Positions 44,454 to 56,456 of a DNA stretch of 64,000 bases are shown here, one piece after another. A program made the position numbers and the translations under genes. How positions within the stretch are numbered: the stretch's first letter is position 1; each line of letters begins with the position of its first letter. Location: the NCBI GenBank assembly GCA_022749755.1, contig CM040447.1, positions 8,330,545-8,394,544 of the forward strand, written 5' to 3'. A model generated the notes under the pieces. It was not told where the DNA came from and searched no databases. It worked only from the letters and a program-made list of their open reading frames with translations. The stretch is from Azadirachta indica. Taxonomy: Eukaryota; Streptophyta; Magnoliopsida; Sapindales; Meliaceae.

Positions 44454-47400
44454 AAGAAAGCTTGTCATAATTTGCTTCTGTTTGTTGGGCCATTTTTGGT
44501 TTAAATATTTTGAAGAAGGCAAAGTGGGGAAAATAAATAAATTGTAGGTTGATACTAAGTATTTTTGGAAGAATTAGATATTTGATTATACACCTAAGCT
44601 ACATGAAGAAAAAAGTAATAAATTGACTTAATAGTCTAGAGAGGAGCTTTAGCTGTTAAGCTTGATAGTTTAGTTTCCTATGCTTAAGCTATTATTAAAA
44701 ACACAAACCCATAAAATGATGCAAAGTTTTAGTTATTATGGTCTGTTATGACCTATACGATTTGTTTTTAGTCTTCTCAAAATGAGTTTCTTGTTACATC
44801 ATCAAAACTATGATCCGTGACTCTAGTAGAAAAAATATTACTTATAAGATATGCATTTATTCATACAAAGTATTGATGTTTCTAATTTTTTATTTTTGCA
44901 TTTAAAGAATCATTATTGATTATTTTCATTAATGAAATACAAATAACTTTTTGTTAGATTTACAATGCAAGTTATGAAGATCCCAAATATTTTATTGAGA
45001 AATAAAGACAAAGTAGAGACAATAAAGTATTAGGAAACAAAAATATTTATCTATAGTGCATATTTGGCCTACTTTGAACTTTATTATGTAATGATATAAT
45101 TGTTTATATATTGTTTCTTTCATACAATACGTCTAATATATATGTATATAATTTTCATCAATAGAATAATTTGAACGGTAAATTATATGTATTGTTTGAC
45201 ATTTGATATTTACAATTTGATTGATAATATTAAGAAAATTAGAAATTATTGTTTAAATATTGATATATTATATTCATAACCTTTAAAAAACACTACGAAC
45301 GTAATATATGAAATAATTGGCATGTGTTACAAATGATAGCATTAATAAAATGCTATAAAGATGCATTGTTTGGCTTCCCAAGCCTATAATAGTAGCATTT
45401 TCTTCTTGTTATAATTGCATATGTAATGATAAACTCATTTAAAGCAAAATTTATTGGATTTTAATCAAAGTAATATAATTACTTTTTTTTAGCGAGAAAA
45501 ATTTACTGATTAGCCGTATTTCTATTAATGTACTTGCAAGTCTTCTTCAAATCTTTGTCGTATGTTGGCGTTTGGAGTGCTGAACTAATAAAGCTTATGT
45601 AATTTTCGCTTTTTCTTTTTTCTATTACCTTTAAGTAAAATTCATTACAATACTTATTAGTGTTATCCATAAAACATTTTAAGTACTATTCGCACTACTG
45701 ATTAAATTTGATTATGGAATTTAAAACAAATAGCCAAATACATGGATACGTATTTATATTTCGTAATTTTGAGACAAATGGTTAGTGATTGGAGGTACAT
45801 AGTTTGTTGATAGATTATGGAATTTTTCAACATCTCACATAGGATAATAATGATGTTAACTGCAATCATTCTTTGCATTAGTCGTATGATTCTCCAAATC
45901 AAATTAGAGGTTTGCTGCACTAAAACTATATGGGTTTTCTTAATTATAGATTTCATGAGCACCCTTTTTTTTTTCTTCTGTCACGACTATCTCTATTTGG
46001 TTATTTCATGGATTTTGGGATTTTGCGATTTTGCGATTACTGATGTTGGTTGGTGCTGTTAGAAATTAGTGGTTTGTTAGAAGGTGGTTGTTTTCTTGTT
46101 TAACTTCAGTTGCTAGATTTTCCCATTGTTTCTAGTGCAATTAGCTGTTAATTACTGATTTTCTTATGTATTTGCTTTCGATTACTCGATGCCAACTTTG
46201 CTAGTTTTCCTAATTATATATGTATACTTGTTTAATTTTATAATGTAATTATATATATCATGCTAGTGCCATATTTATACTTTATACTTTTAAAATATGT
46301 TTCTATGTATTAGTATTATCAATTTCTTGGGCTTTTCCAATAGTGTGAATTTTCATTACAACTCTTATGGGCTTTAATTTTTATGTATTGCTTTGCTCTC
46401 ATTATAGACTATTAATAGACTATTAATTGAATGTAGAGGCATATATTGTATTGCTTTTATGTCATGCGGTGTTCTTAAATCTCTTGAAGACATAGTGATC
46501 CTTGAAGTCTTCATCTGTTTATGTGGGATTAAACAGTGTATTACTTTGGGTTTATTTACTTTTCAGCTTTATAAGGATGATGCCAGTGCCATATTTATAT
46601 ATTTTGTCAACATATTATTAGTTTACCAAGTTGAATGTGGCTTTTTGGTTGATGACAAGGGAGAAAACGGCGCACTTTTCCATAGATTTTAGACAGTGAT
46701 AAAATCAGCAATAAAATTAGTAGAGTGTTCTTAAATAGCCTTGAAATTTGGTGAACTTATTGACATTTTACATATTCAGGTTTGCATGTGTTATATACTA
46801 TCATTCAAAAATTTTGAAATTGATTGTGGATACAAAAGAACTATTGCAAATTAAGAGATTTGAGAATGTAATGGCAATGTTTGGTCGGAGGAATTTTTGT
46901 ACTAGGGTATGCTTGAACATATGGTGTAAGGGTGTAAAGTTGAACAAATTTTTGCACATATGAAGCTTTCATGTAAAGCTCTTCACATTGTGATTATAAC
47001 TTATTTTTTTAATTGTTCTTTCTTTATTCTTTTTGCCACATTGATGGGTTTAATTTTAGAATTAGTTACCTACCATGTTTTAAAGTATAATAGAGATGGT
47101 CATGACTGTGAATGATAAGGATGAAAAGTGCATACATAGTACACTTTGACATTAGAGTACACTATTCATTTTAAATTGAACATATATTATTAGGTCTGTG
47201 TTTGATTGCCCGGTAGTTAAATGATACTCTGTGGCTAATTATGCTTCCGTTTTTACTAGATGTTCTGGGGGAAGAGTTTCCTTCTCAGTTAGCATTAATC
47301 TAATCTACATATATATGATTTTATATACATCAATCATACGTTAATGTGCCACCTCTTTGTTTATTTGTTAAATCATCAATAAATAATATTAAAAGTTATG

Positions 47401-47580
47401 GAAAATGTGACACAACCTGATGTGGAGGATGAGATGTCTTAGACTACTAGATATACTTAAAGGTTAGGCTGATTAATAGTCCAACTTTAATCCTTTTGAA
47501 CACTTAATAATTAATTAATTTTTTGCAATTCTAAAAGAATTTCCATGGTTGAGAACTCTAAATGAAATTGTGGATATAAA
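44454..47580. other. MULE interior without recognised gene
   Basis: AT-rich. A plus-strand frame at 46459-46692 (MSCGVLKSLEDIVIL...) and others of similar length have no family motif. Confidence 0.4.
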
Positions 47581-47589
47581 AAAATAACA

Positions 47590-47725
47590 TGCTCAAAAGT
47601 GTACTTTCGATCATGTTGCCTTTTTTAAAAATATATTCGAAAGTATAGTTTCGAGCATGTTCATCCTATTTTGCATGTGCGAAACTGCACTTTCAATTTT
47701 TCCAGATTACCCTTCGAACATAAAA
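47590..47725. repeat. Palindromic TTTCGA repeat cluster 1 of the MULE
   Basis: Contains GTACTTTCGATCATG, TTCGAAAGTATAGTTTCGAG and GTGCGAAACTGCACTTTC, related to the array at 51.3-52.7 kb. It lies about 150 bp upstream of the first readable ULP exon. Confidence 0.7.
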
Positions 47726-47866
47726 AAAGTTATGCATGCATTTTACATGCATATGTTCTGTTATGTATGGTTCCTTCACTTGTTCTATGATGTCTTCTTA
47801 TATAACTATCTACCTACATGTATTATAGATCACTAAAATTTTTTGTTTTCTACAGTTATAGATAGG

Positions 47867-50800
47867 ATGATAACTACCGAGTTGAAGATTAAGCCCACCG
47901 ACCATTTTCCCGCCGTAGTGTCATCGCGATATCGGTCACTTGTGTTAAAGCAAGTTTGTCAAAAACTGACTCGAGCCCAGTGTGAGATATTTGGAAGGAC
48001 GTGCTTGGGTCACTTGCTAGAGCTAAAGGATATAAAGTTCTCTGGAAATTTGGTGTACAATATGCTTTTACATGAGGTGGTGAACAAAGGGTGTGGAGGA
48101 TGAGATATGGTTTCTTGTTGGTGGGCACACTCTTCATTTTTCACATATCGAGTTTGGCCTGATTATAGGGTTACGCTTTGGTCCTTATCCGACTGATAAT
48201 ACTGGGAGGACAACGAGGCTCATAGATATGTACTTTATGGTAGAGACAGCTATACCCTTGTGAAAGATAGAGGCAGCATACAACGCATTGAACTTTCGTC
48301 AGATTGATGACTTTCATGCCGTGAAGTTATCGTTGTATGTCATATTGGAGCTTGTTCTACTTAGAAGAGGCTGACTCTATCATGCAGATATGTGGTTACT
48401 ACAGATGGTTGATGATTTGGAGCAGTTCAACCGTTATCCATAGGGATCAACCGTATTCATATATATATTCCGATGTTTGAGTAGAGCAATGTGTACACAG
48501 TTGGCGACGTACAAAGTTAAGTCTATGCAGCAAAAAAGAAAAGGAAGATGCATAAAAATCGATATAATCTCGTGGGATTTCCATTTGCATTTCAGGTATG
48601 ATTTTTTTAGCAATATTATATTTCCACCTGTGAGATAGTTGTTGAAAAACATATATGGATTGATATAATGGTAACATTGCATAGATTTGGATATACAAGG
48701 TGGTTTCTACAGCCGGGACAGAGATAGGGACACGCACCAGTAATCGCCTACCTCGTATGTTGAGGTGGGTTGTGAAGAGGAAGAATGTTTGCGATACTGA
48801 CTTGAAGACCTTTATATTCAATGGCAGACAGGTTTAGATTTACAAATCATACAAGTTTTGTTTGGTCTCTAAATTTGATCAATGTACAATGGTTGATTTT
48901 TTGTCTTTTCTTTTTTTTTTTTTGGGTAGTCCCCTGCAATTTTATGTGTGCTGGAGCCTGACTAAATTGAAAGAGGAGAGCCCTATATAATAAACTTAGG
49001 ATCTAATTAGGCATTACAAGGGGAGTACCGGGGCGATCTTTTCCCTACATTTAGTGGTAATGGTCAAGGGGTTGACCTTGATGACGAGGCCGTGCCTAGC
49101 GACGAGTCTGCTTCATCGAGAAACGCGAGTCCATTTAAGGTATCTTATACTTGCTATATTTGAAATACTTCAAAGTATTAACCTATGCTAACGTGCCCTG
49201 CACGCGACAAGGAGAAAAATAGAATTGATAGTTTATTAACAATTTCATGCTTATATTTTAGACTACAGATCATGATACACATATCCCATCGCCTATGCTA
49301 GTACGGAAGCATAGGAGGAAGGTGAGCAGATTCAAGATCTAGTTTGTACAGTGATTAGAAGAACTTATTTTATAACTTTATACTCTTATTTTTGTATGAT
49401 GATGGTTTTATAGCATAATATGGATCCGATGGCTGAGCCCTCAACTCATTCTCCTACTGCTTCATATTTACACCATGAAACCACTGATTTCGTCGATGAG
49501 CCAGTATTATCTCATTTTGGTCCGATCCTACTTCGCGAGATGCGTTCCCTACGTACTGATTTTAATGCCTACAAAGAGGAGCAAACAGAAAAGTGGCATA
49601 AACACGAAGATATTTTACGTGATTAGGAGGAGTTGTTACGATGGCAAAAGGAGACTCTTACAATATTGGTCAGAGAAGTGAGTAATCGAGTTTGCTCTGA
49701 GTCAGATGAGGACGCGCGGATGCCTGATAAAGATTCGCAGGTATAACCATTTCCTACGTAACTGTGGTTTCTTAAGTTATAAGTACCTCATACTCCAAAG
49801 TATAAGGATTGAATTGTAGTTAATGTTGTTGAATTTGACGTTGTAAGGTTGTTTCGCAGTACCTCAACCCTTATTTGATATGATATTATTAAATGTGATT
49901 GATTTTTATCCGAATTTTTTTTTAAGGTATTCTCACATTTAGGGGAGACTCTGTCCGTTTTATTTTAGTGTAAGTTAATTTAATTGAAAATCTATGCTGA
50001 TAGGATATTTTTTTCATGACTTTACAGTGTTCGTATCATTGAACACCCCCCCCCAAGTAAATGCCAGTTAATACGGCCGAGAATATAAGAGGAGTTAGTC
50101 ACAACGTTCCCTATATATATGAACCCTTTCAAGCAACGAGGGCCCTCGACAAGGAGAAGATGGTCGACGTACGATTTAACATATGAAATAGACCCTATGC
50201 GGCCAATTCCTGAGGAAATATGGATGGATTATTTAGAGTGGATGAGCATGTCAGAGGTTTACATTGAGAGCCATATCATTAGGGTGACATCGAGTTGGGT
50301 AAGCGTTGTTGTTGATGAAGGACGATGGCTGGAGCATACAATATGCAACGTAACTATGTTTTCCTATATTTAGCAAGTTCAAGAACATATCTTCTTTAAT
50401 TTTTTTCATTAATATTAGATTTGATCTAACAATTTTCTTAAATTGCAGCATATTGATGAGTACATGTTACTGCTAGCCCATAGACAGGGAGCATGCTTCG
50501 AACAAGTGCCCCAACGGTGGAGTGTTGTGTCTACACATCTTTACGTATGTTGGGCCTACATCAAATTGAAATATAGGTGTTTATACCTAAAATTGTATCT
50601 ATTGTTGTTAATATTGTGCACTAAGTCTGAGGTTGTTTTTGGCGAATGGTTGCAGACGTATCTACGGTGTGTGTGGAAAGATTATCTTAAGGGGTGTCTG
50701 GCAAAAGGAAGTTTCCCTCCAAGCATCAACATTGAGTCACATGTAGAGGGTAGAAAGAGCACTGTCCGTTGCCCATGGTGGACTGTTAATGAAGTGTTTA

Positions 50801-51182
50801 TACCTATTTGCATTAGCTCTGTCATTGGGTTGCGTGTGCAGTTCGCTTTTGGAGACGACGTATCATGGTCTATGACTCGGCGCCCTCAATGCATTCTGAT
50901 CAGGAGATGACCAACGTTATGAGGCCCATGTGCGAGCTTATGCCATTTCTGCTATATGGTGCAGGTTTTTATGATGTGCGGACTAAGATCGACTATCGCG
51001 TTGATCCGTTTGAGTTGGTAAGCCTAGTGGATGGAGTGCTTCATCAGGAAGTCTCTAGAGATTGCGGGGTTTTCACCTGTATGTATATATATTACTTAGG
51101 ACTAGGCAGACCTCTCGATTTTTTATCATTATATGGGCCTTTTTTTAGAAGGAGGATAGCCGTAGAGTTATGGACGGATTAG
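47867..51182 (+). pseudogene. DUF1985 / ULP1-like (C48) cysteine protease gene of the MULE, multi-exon, damaged
   Basis: From ATG 47867: FPAVVSSRYRSLVLKQV, GRTCLGHLLELKDIKFSGN, LLHEVV, then, shifted, GLRFGPYPTDNTGRTTRLID (DUF1985). Further exon-like pieces run through 48687-48830, 49021-49140, 49420-49740 (Glu-rich) and 50440 onward. The C-terminal C48 domain has YMLLLAHRQ, PWWTVNEVFIPICISS, then CHWVACAVRFWRRR and MVYDSAPSMHSDQEM, and EVSRDCGVFTCMYIYYLGLG. The triad His (50823-50825), Asp (50874-50876) and Cys (51063-51065) is all present, but His and Asp lie across a one-base frameshift near 50815. Stops occur at 48101, 49624 and others. ULP proteases cut SUMO-type modifiers; the role in MULEs is unproven. 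Convergent with the transposase gene. Confidence 0.82.
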
Positions 51183-51299
51183 TTGTTATAGACAGTTGAT
51201 GTAGATATATTACTGGATGGATATTTAGTAACATTTATGCTCGATGTTGAATTTTTTTTAACTATTGATTATTTGAGACTAAACTTGTCTTTCCCTATT

Positions 51300-52725
51300 T
51301 ATTTTCTTTGTCAAAATCAAAACTTCTGTTTCAACCCACGTAAAAAATTTTGTATGACATTGAACCTTCCTATATTTTGTCACCAGTTCAGGAAAAATCA
51401 AACCTGTAGAAATGGCATGTATAAAAATTTAGTTGTGATTGAAAATGCTTAACACTACGTGATAAAAACGTCTTATTTGTTTATCAACGGTTTAGGAAAA
51501 ATCGAAAGTATAATTTCGATCACGTTAAAAAGAAACTGGTTTTAATCGAAACTGCTGAGTACTACATGATCGAAACTTTTTATATATTGAAAATGATTCT
51601 GGGAAAGTCAAAACTATAGTTTCGATCACATTAAAAATTATGGTCGTGATCAAAACTTCTACTATTTTATCACTTATTCTGGAAAAATTGAAATTATAAT
51701 TTCGATCACGTTAAAAAATTTGGCCGCGATCGAAACTTCCAATATTTTATCACCAGTTCTAGAAAAATCGAAATTATGTTTCGATCACGTTAAAAATTTA
51801 AGTCATGATCCAAACTGTCGATCACTACATGATCGAAACTTCTAAAATTTTTTTAAATTTGTTCTAAAAAAAAGCTATAGTTTTGATCACGTTAAAAATA
51901 TTGGCCCTGATCGAAACTTCCGAGCACAACGTTATCAAAAGTACTTATACTTTGTCTCTGATTGAAAAAATTTGAAAAAAAAGTTTTGATCACATTAGAA
52001 ATGTCACTTGTGATCGAAACAATATATTCTGTATTTAGGTCGGGGAATAAATCGAAAGCGAATAATGTAGTAGTGTGCAGATAGGGCATAATAAGAGAAA
52101 CAAAAATGTCTACATGTTGCAATAGCGTGAGCACATGGGAGCTAATACAACTCAAAATTGTCGACAATTGCATATCCGAGTTTGGAGTTAAACTTTAACA
52201 ATCCCATGAAATTTAACCTCAAACTCGAAATGCTACTCCAAATGCACAATCATGGTACAAAACTTCTCAAATTCTAAATCAATGACCTTTTGAGCAGTTC
52301 AGTTAGTCAATTAAGCATTTCTATAGAAATCAAAACTGTAGTTTCAATCATATTACAAATGTTACATGTGATTGAAATTTTTGAGCACAACGTGATAGAA
52401 ACTGTCTCTTCCATAATAATGTCTTGAAAAAAATTAAAACTGTATTTTTCATCATGATTAAAGGTTTACATGTGATCAAAAGTGTAAGAATACTTTGTAA
52501 TTGATTTCACACACTTAGTATCATATAATATCTAGATGGTTTCTATTCATGTCCCTAATTTTTAGCACGTTCAAAATTATAATTTTATGTTTATCCCAGA
52601 GAATTCAAAAAAATTGAAAATTACTACAATTTCGATCACAAGGTAAAAAGTAGTTTCGATCAAGTTTAGATTTAGTTTATGATCGAAACTGCAGTTTCAA
52701 AATCTCGTGAATTTGAAGAAAACTA
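51300..52725. repeat. Degenerate tandem array of palindromic units (about 80-105 bp), cluster 2 of the MULE
   Basis: About ten units share the order (C/T)TGGAAAAATCGAAA, N6, TTTCGATCACGTTAAAAAT, TTGGxCGTGATCGAAACTTC, TATTTTATCACxAGT. Each unit holds two hairpin-forming palindromes: ATCGAAA-N6-TTTCGAT (for example 51501-51520) and TTTCGATCACG paired with CGTGATCGAAA about 25 bases on. It lies between the 3' ends of the convergent ULP and transposase genes and is interrupted at 52070-52325 by a copy of transposase sequence. Confidence 0.85.
52070..52325 (-). pseudogene. Diverged partial duplicate of the transposase SWIM-region sequence
   Basis: Aligns with 53272-53525 in the same orientation: AAATGTCTACATGTTGCAATAGCG / AATATGTCTGCACGCTGTAAGAGC, then TCAAATTCTAAATCAATGACCTTTTGAGC / TCTAATTCTAAATCAATTACCTTTTGAGC, ending GCATTTCT in both. 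It lies inside the palindrome array, so a segment of the transposase gene was duplicated about 1.2 kb downstream. Confidence 0.82.
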
Positions 52726-52994
52726 ATGGTATATTAATTAATTTTGTTTGTTTTAGTGGGGATACCTGAAAATGTAAACATCGTACAATGGATACATACA
52801 AAATGTGTAAAAGTAATATTAACAATAAAACAATTCAAAATAAATAGAAAACATTACATTTGTGAGCACAAATCATAGAATTCAAAAAGAACAACACATA
52901 TTTGAAGTAAACAAAGTGGTACATTTAATGCCTTTATCTACAAGTTATTTTGTTGGTTTGAGTGCGAAACTATAAAAATAAATAAATTTACTTA

Positions 52995-55510
52995 TGCTTA
53001 AATTGAACACATGTAATTGACCATGGTGAAGAGGAATAGGATTTTTGCATGTGGCACGATTATGTCTAACTTGTTGACACCTGAAACAGGTTTGACAAAT
53101 AGCTTCCTCTCCCCTAAAAGGAATTTGTTGTTTCTTATGTCGACCAGAAGGAGGGCGTTGTCTAGGTGGATTGACATTAATTTCTCGTACTTCATTTGGA
53201 ATAACCTAGTCTATATCATTCATAACTGGATGAATAAACTCTACATATGCATTCATTTAAGCGTTAGTTGTGTAGTAGGGTGCGCACAACGAATTATGAG
53301 AAAAGTGAATATGTCTGCACGCTGTAAGAGCATGAACCAACAGGAGTTGCTGCAGGTCAAATTGCCAACAACTACATGTCTTATCGTGTAGGTGTACAAC
53401 CTCAACAACACCACGAAGTTTAACTTCAAATTTGAAATGTGACACCAGATACACGGTCATGATACAGGACTTCTCTAATTCTAAATCAATTACCTTTTGA
53501 GCGGCCTCAGTCAGATAGGCATTTCTTGTTAAAGCCTCTTCCCTATGCTCGTAAAACTATCTTTGCACATATGACCTAACATGCTCAGCTAACACAATAA
53601 TGGGTAGCCTCCGAGCGCTTTTCAATAATACAATTATACTCTCAACAATATTGGTTGTTATTAAGTCATACCGCCAAGATGGAAAATATGCTCTTACCCA
53701 TCTATTAAGTCCAACCTCATTTTCCAAGTAGTAAGCTGCTACCGGATGCATCCTCCTCATATTTTTCAAATATTCGTTACACTCAGTTATCTGATAAGCC
53801 TTTGCAGCATAAAAGTACGCAGCCAAAAAAGTCTCCATTTGTTGCGATCGCATCTTGTACTTTGCCTTCACATTTCCAGATATGTGATAAGAATAAAAAC
53901 CATGGGCTATCTCTGGGAATACCGTGGCTACAGCCTTCTCAATACTATTGTGCCAATCTAATATGAATACCAAATTCTCTGCTGGCTCAATCGCTTCTTT
54001 AAACTTTACTAAAAACCACTTCCATGACACATCATTCTCTGAATCGGCAACACCAAAACCAATAGGATAAATTTTGTCATTTCCATCCAATGCAGCGACC
54101 ACGAACAATGTCCCTCTTATATTCCCTTCAAGAACGTACCATCAATGATGAGAACGGGACATATTGTGCTGCAAAATCCTCGAATGCATGACCCTAATGC
54201 CATAAAGAAATATAGGAAATGGTAATCAACATATTTTTGAATTGCTGTTATAGTCCCAGGATTTTTTCTCCCTCAACACATGACAATACAACGAAAGTCC
54301 CTTGAACGATTCGGATGGATCACCACACACAAACTTTAATGCATGTTCCCTGCTTCGCCATGACGTCATATACCTTAAGCGAACCCCATAATCATTTTGA
54401 ACATCGTCACGAATATTCTTAAGAGTGTAAATTCTACTAGCATCTGTAAACTTATCCTTGATTAGTTCTCCTATTAACCGAGTCGATGCTTGCCGATGGC
54501 CATCCTGTAATTCTTCTTTTTGACATGTATGGATAGAATTCATGCGAGACACTCTTCAATATGTACCATTGTTCTTTTTTGTAGTTCCAACTCGCCATTC
54601 ACATCCTTCAATAATACACTTGGCCTCAAACTGATCCGTTGATGATTTGTAAACCTTGAACTGAAAGTGGTTCTTTAATGCCATTAAAACTAATTTGTCT
54701 CAAAGTTCTTGCTTCGTATTAAAAATCTATCCCACACAAACATTACCTCATCCCATACTTGAGGATGCTGAGGTTGTTGGCATCGTGATGCATGGCGTAA
54801 CAGGAGGTAACCATCGAATAAATTGATTTGAAGTCAATGGAGCTATTGCTGAGCTATTAATATGACCAGGCCCGAAATCACAACCTTCCGTTTCCTTAGT
54901 ATCTTCAACTACGATATTTCTTCTTTCTTCATACTGATTGGTAGTATGATTGCCACCAATATCCAGTTGACAACCATGATAATCATTATCATTATCTTCA
55001 TTGTATTGAGGAGGAGAATTGCCTCCATATATGGGGGTCACATCATCAGAAAATAAATTACAATGTTGTGCAAGTCCTTCATGGGCTTCACTTAATTAGG
55101 AAGTAATTATCTGTTAGGCCTTGACCTGTGTAGTGAAATTCTGTGTTGTAGTGGAAATTCGGTGATGTTGCAGGAAGTGTATCATTCACTTGATTACTTT
55201 CACTCGAAGACCTAAACTGGGTTGGTATTGTAGGAACTCCACCAATTGTACCATGATTAGAAACTTATGGCCTTATTTGTTCTCTACTACCTGCACGATC
55301 CACCGTGATGTATAATGAACAATAACCTCTTTTACTCGTCATGTACGGGCTATTAGCAGTCATAAACACTTGAAAGTCAAATTCATTGGTAATATCTGCG
55401 GCCAACCACCTTCCTTCTTGTTCTGTACACAACGAATATATTGTCCTTATCTTAATGATATATTCGGAAGGAGTAATATCCAATGCCATATACAACATCT
55501 GCATAAATTC
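52995..55510 (-). pseudogene. MURA-like MULE transposase, near complete but frameshifted
   Basis: Read from 55510 down the minus strand. The N-terminal part is ITPSEYIIKIRTIYSL, ITNEFDFQVFM (PB1-like head); then ALKNHFQFKVYKSST, CEWRVGTTKKNNGTY and RQASTRLIGELIKDKF (MuDR N-terminal zinc region). The core follows: CPVLIIDGTFLKG (Asp, 54141-54143), NIRGTLFVVAALDGND, VFILDWHNSIEKAVATVFP (Asp, 53956-53958; RH became WH), HGFYSYHISGNVKAKY and TTNIVESIIVLLK (Glu, 53641-53643). A SWIM-like stretch (KTCSCWQFDLQQL..VHALTAC) has lost its third Cys. A standard CX2CX4HX4C knuckle CFRCQQVRHNRATC lies at 53047-53088. Frameshifts near 54112 and 54226, and stops such as VQR*FYEHREEA (Trp to TAG), inactivate it. 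Transposase cuts and rejoins the TIRs. Confidence 0.9.
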
Positions 55511-55789
55511 ATTATAAGTTAAGTTTCATTCCACATATATGCCTCTTTGCCTTCCCCCAACATATTTTTCACATCCATCCGGTGTTTGCTCTCATAAGCC
55601 CCTGCCCACAGTAACTATCGTTAATGCCTCTACCATACCTATACAAAAAATCAACAATGTTAACAATATTTTATACACAATTCTAACTAAAAACAATTTT
55701 TCATCATTTAATAAGAATTAAAGTTGCTCAAATTTTGCTTAAAAATAAAGAGGAAACGACAAATTTTATGGTACTCCTAAAAAATTTTG

Positions 55790-55990
55790 AAGCACGGTCA
55801 TTTACCTTCAATCAAAAGTAACTTTCGATCACAGGCAATTTTTTCATCATGGTCGAAAGTTAATTTCGATAATATGAAAAACTACTCATAATCGAAAGTT
55901 ATTTTCGATTACAGGTGTTTTTTCTCATAATTGAAACTAACTTTCGATTATGAAAAAAAAATTATCCATGATCGAAACTACGTCACAAAA
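55790..55990. repeat. Palindromic TTTCGAT repeat cluster 3 of the MULE
   Basis: Four near-regular copies of (A/T)TCGAAAGTxAxTTTCGAT separated by CA(C/T)AGG..TTTTTTCATxATxx, for example TCGAAAGTTAATTTCGA at 55853-55869. Between the 5' end of the transposase gene and the right TIR. Confidence 0.8.
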
Positions 55991-56339
55991 TTGTTTGCAA
56001 AATCTCAATTTTCATTCTCTCCATCAATCATCTATACTAAACATAATCAAACAATCTACAAACACCTCAATAATAATTCCTATCACCATAATCTCAAAAC
56101 ACACACAAACAACATTAATTTTTATATTTTTAAGAAACTTTTTCTTTTTTGTTTTTCAAATTAAAATTACTCACCTGCTTATACAAATGGTTGGTTGATT
56201 TCTTTCAATTCAAATGATTAGTTAGTAGATTATGGTAAAAAAAACTAGAGAAGAAATAATTTTATTAAGAGAATATGGAAGAAAGAAGAAAGAGAGCAGA
56301 AAGAAAGAAGAAAGAATGGGGTTTTAAGTTTTGGGTTAA

Positions 56340-56447
56340 GGGCAATTTTGTCCAAGAAAAAGTAAGTTGGTCATTTTTAAAAAGATTTTAAACAGTAGTC
56401 ATTTGAGAAAAGTGAGAGTGAACAGTGGGTATGTTTATAAATTTCCC
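56340..56447 (-). repeat. Right terminal inverted repeat of the MULE
   Basis: Ends ..TATGTTTATAAATTTCCC; reverse complement of the left TIR. Confidence 0.92.
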
Positions 56448-56456
56448 ATTAGAATT
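56448..56456. repeat. 9-bp target-site duplication (ATTAGAATT), right
   Basis: Exact copy of 43636-43644. Confidence 0.92.

Larger units (their letters stand above)
43645..56447. mobile_element. Mutator-like element (MULE), 12.8 kb, with transposase, ULP1-like gene and captured NIK fragment
   Basis: Bounded by about 110-bp terminal inverted repeats starting GGGAAATTTA (43645-43755 and 56340-56447) and an exact 9-bp duplication. Inside are a short host receptor-kinase fragment (44.2-44.5 kb), a ULP1-like protease gene on the plus strand (47.9-51.2 kb), a palindrome-rich tandem array (51.3-52.7 kb) and a MURA-like transposase gene on the minus strand (53.0-55.5 kb), convergent with the ULP gene. 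MULEs with ULP genes are known in plants (Kaonashi-type, CUMULE). Both genes carry frameshifts and stops, so this copy is not autonomous. The exact TSD and well-matched TIRs suggest it is younger than the LTR elements in the window. Confidence 0.93.

Noticed and set aside
51300..52725. CRISPR-like array (repeats with palindromes)
   Set aside because: Units and spacers are both degenerate, the context is a plant MULE, and there are no cas genes.
13017..53391. Plus-strand frames opposite the transposase and integrase genes
   Set aside because: Shadows of the minus-strand coding sequence, without motifs of their own.
55931..56198. Asn/Ile/Phe-rich frames near the right end of the MULE
   Set aside because: AT-rich composition, no start context, between the palindrome cluster and the TIR.
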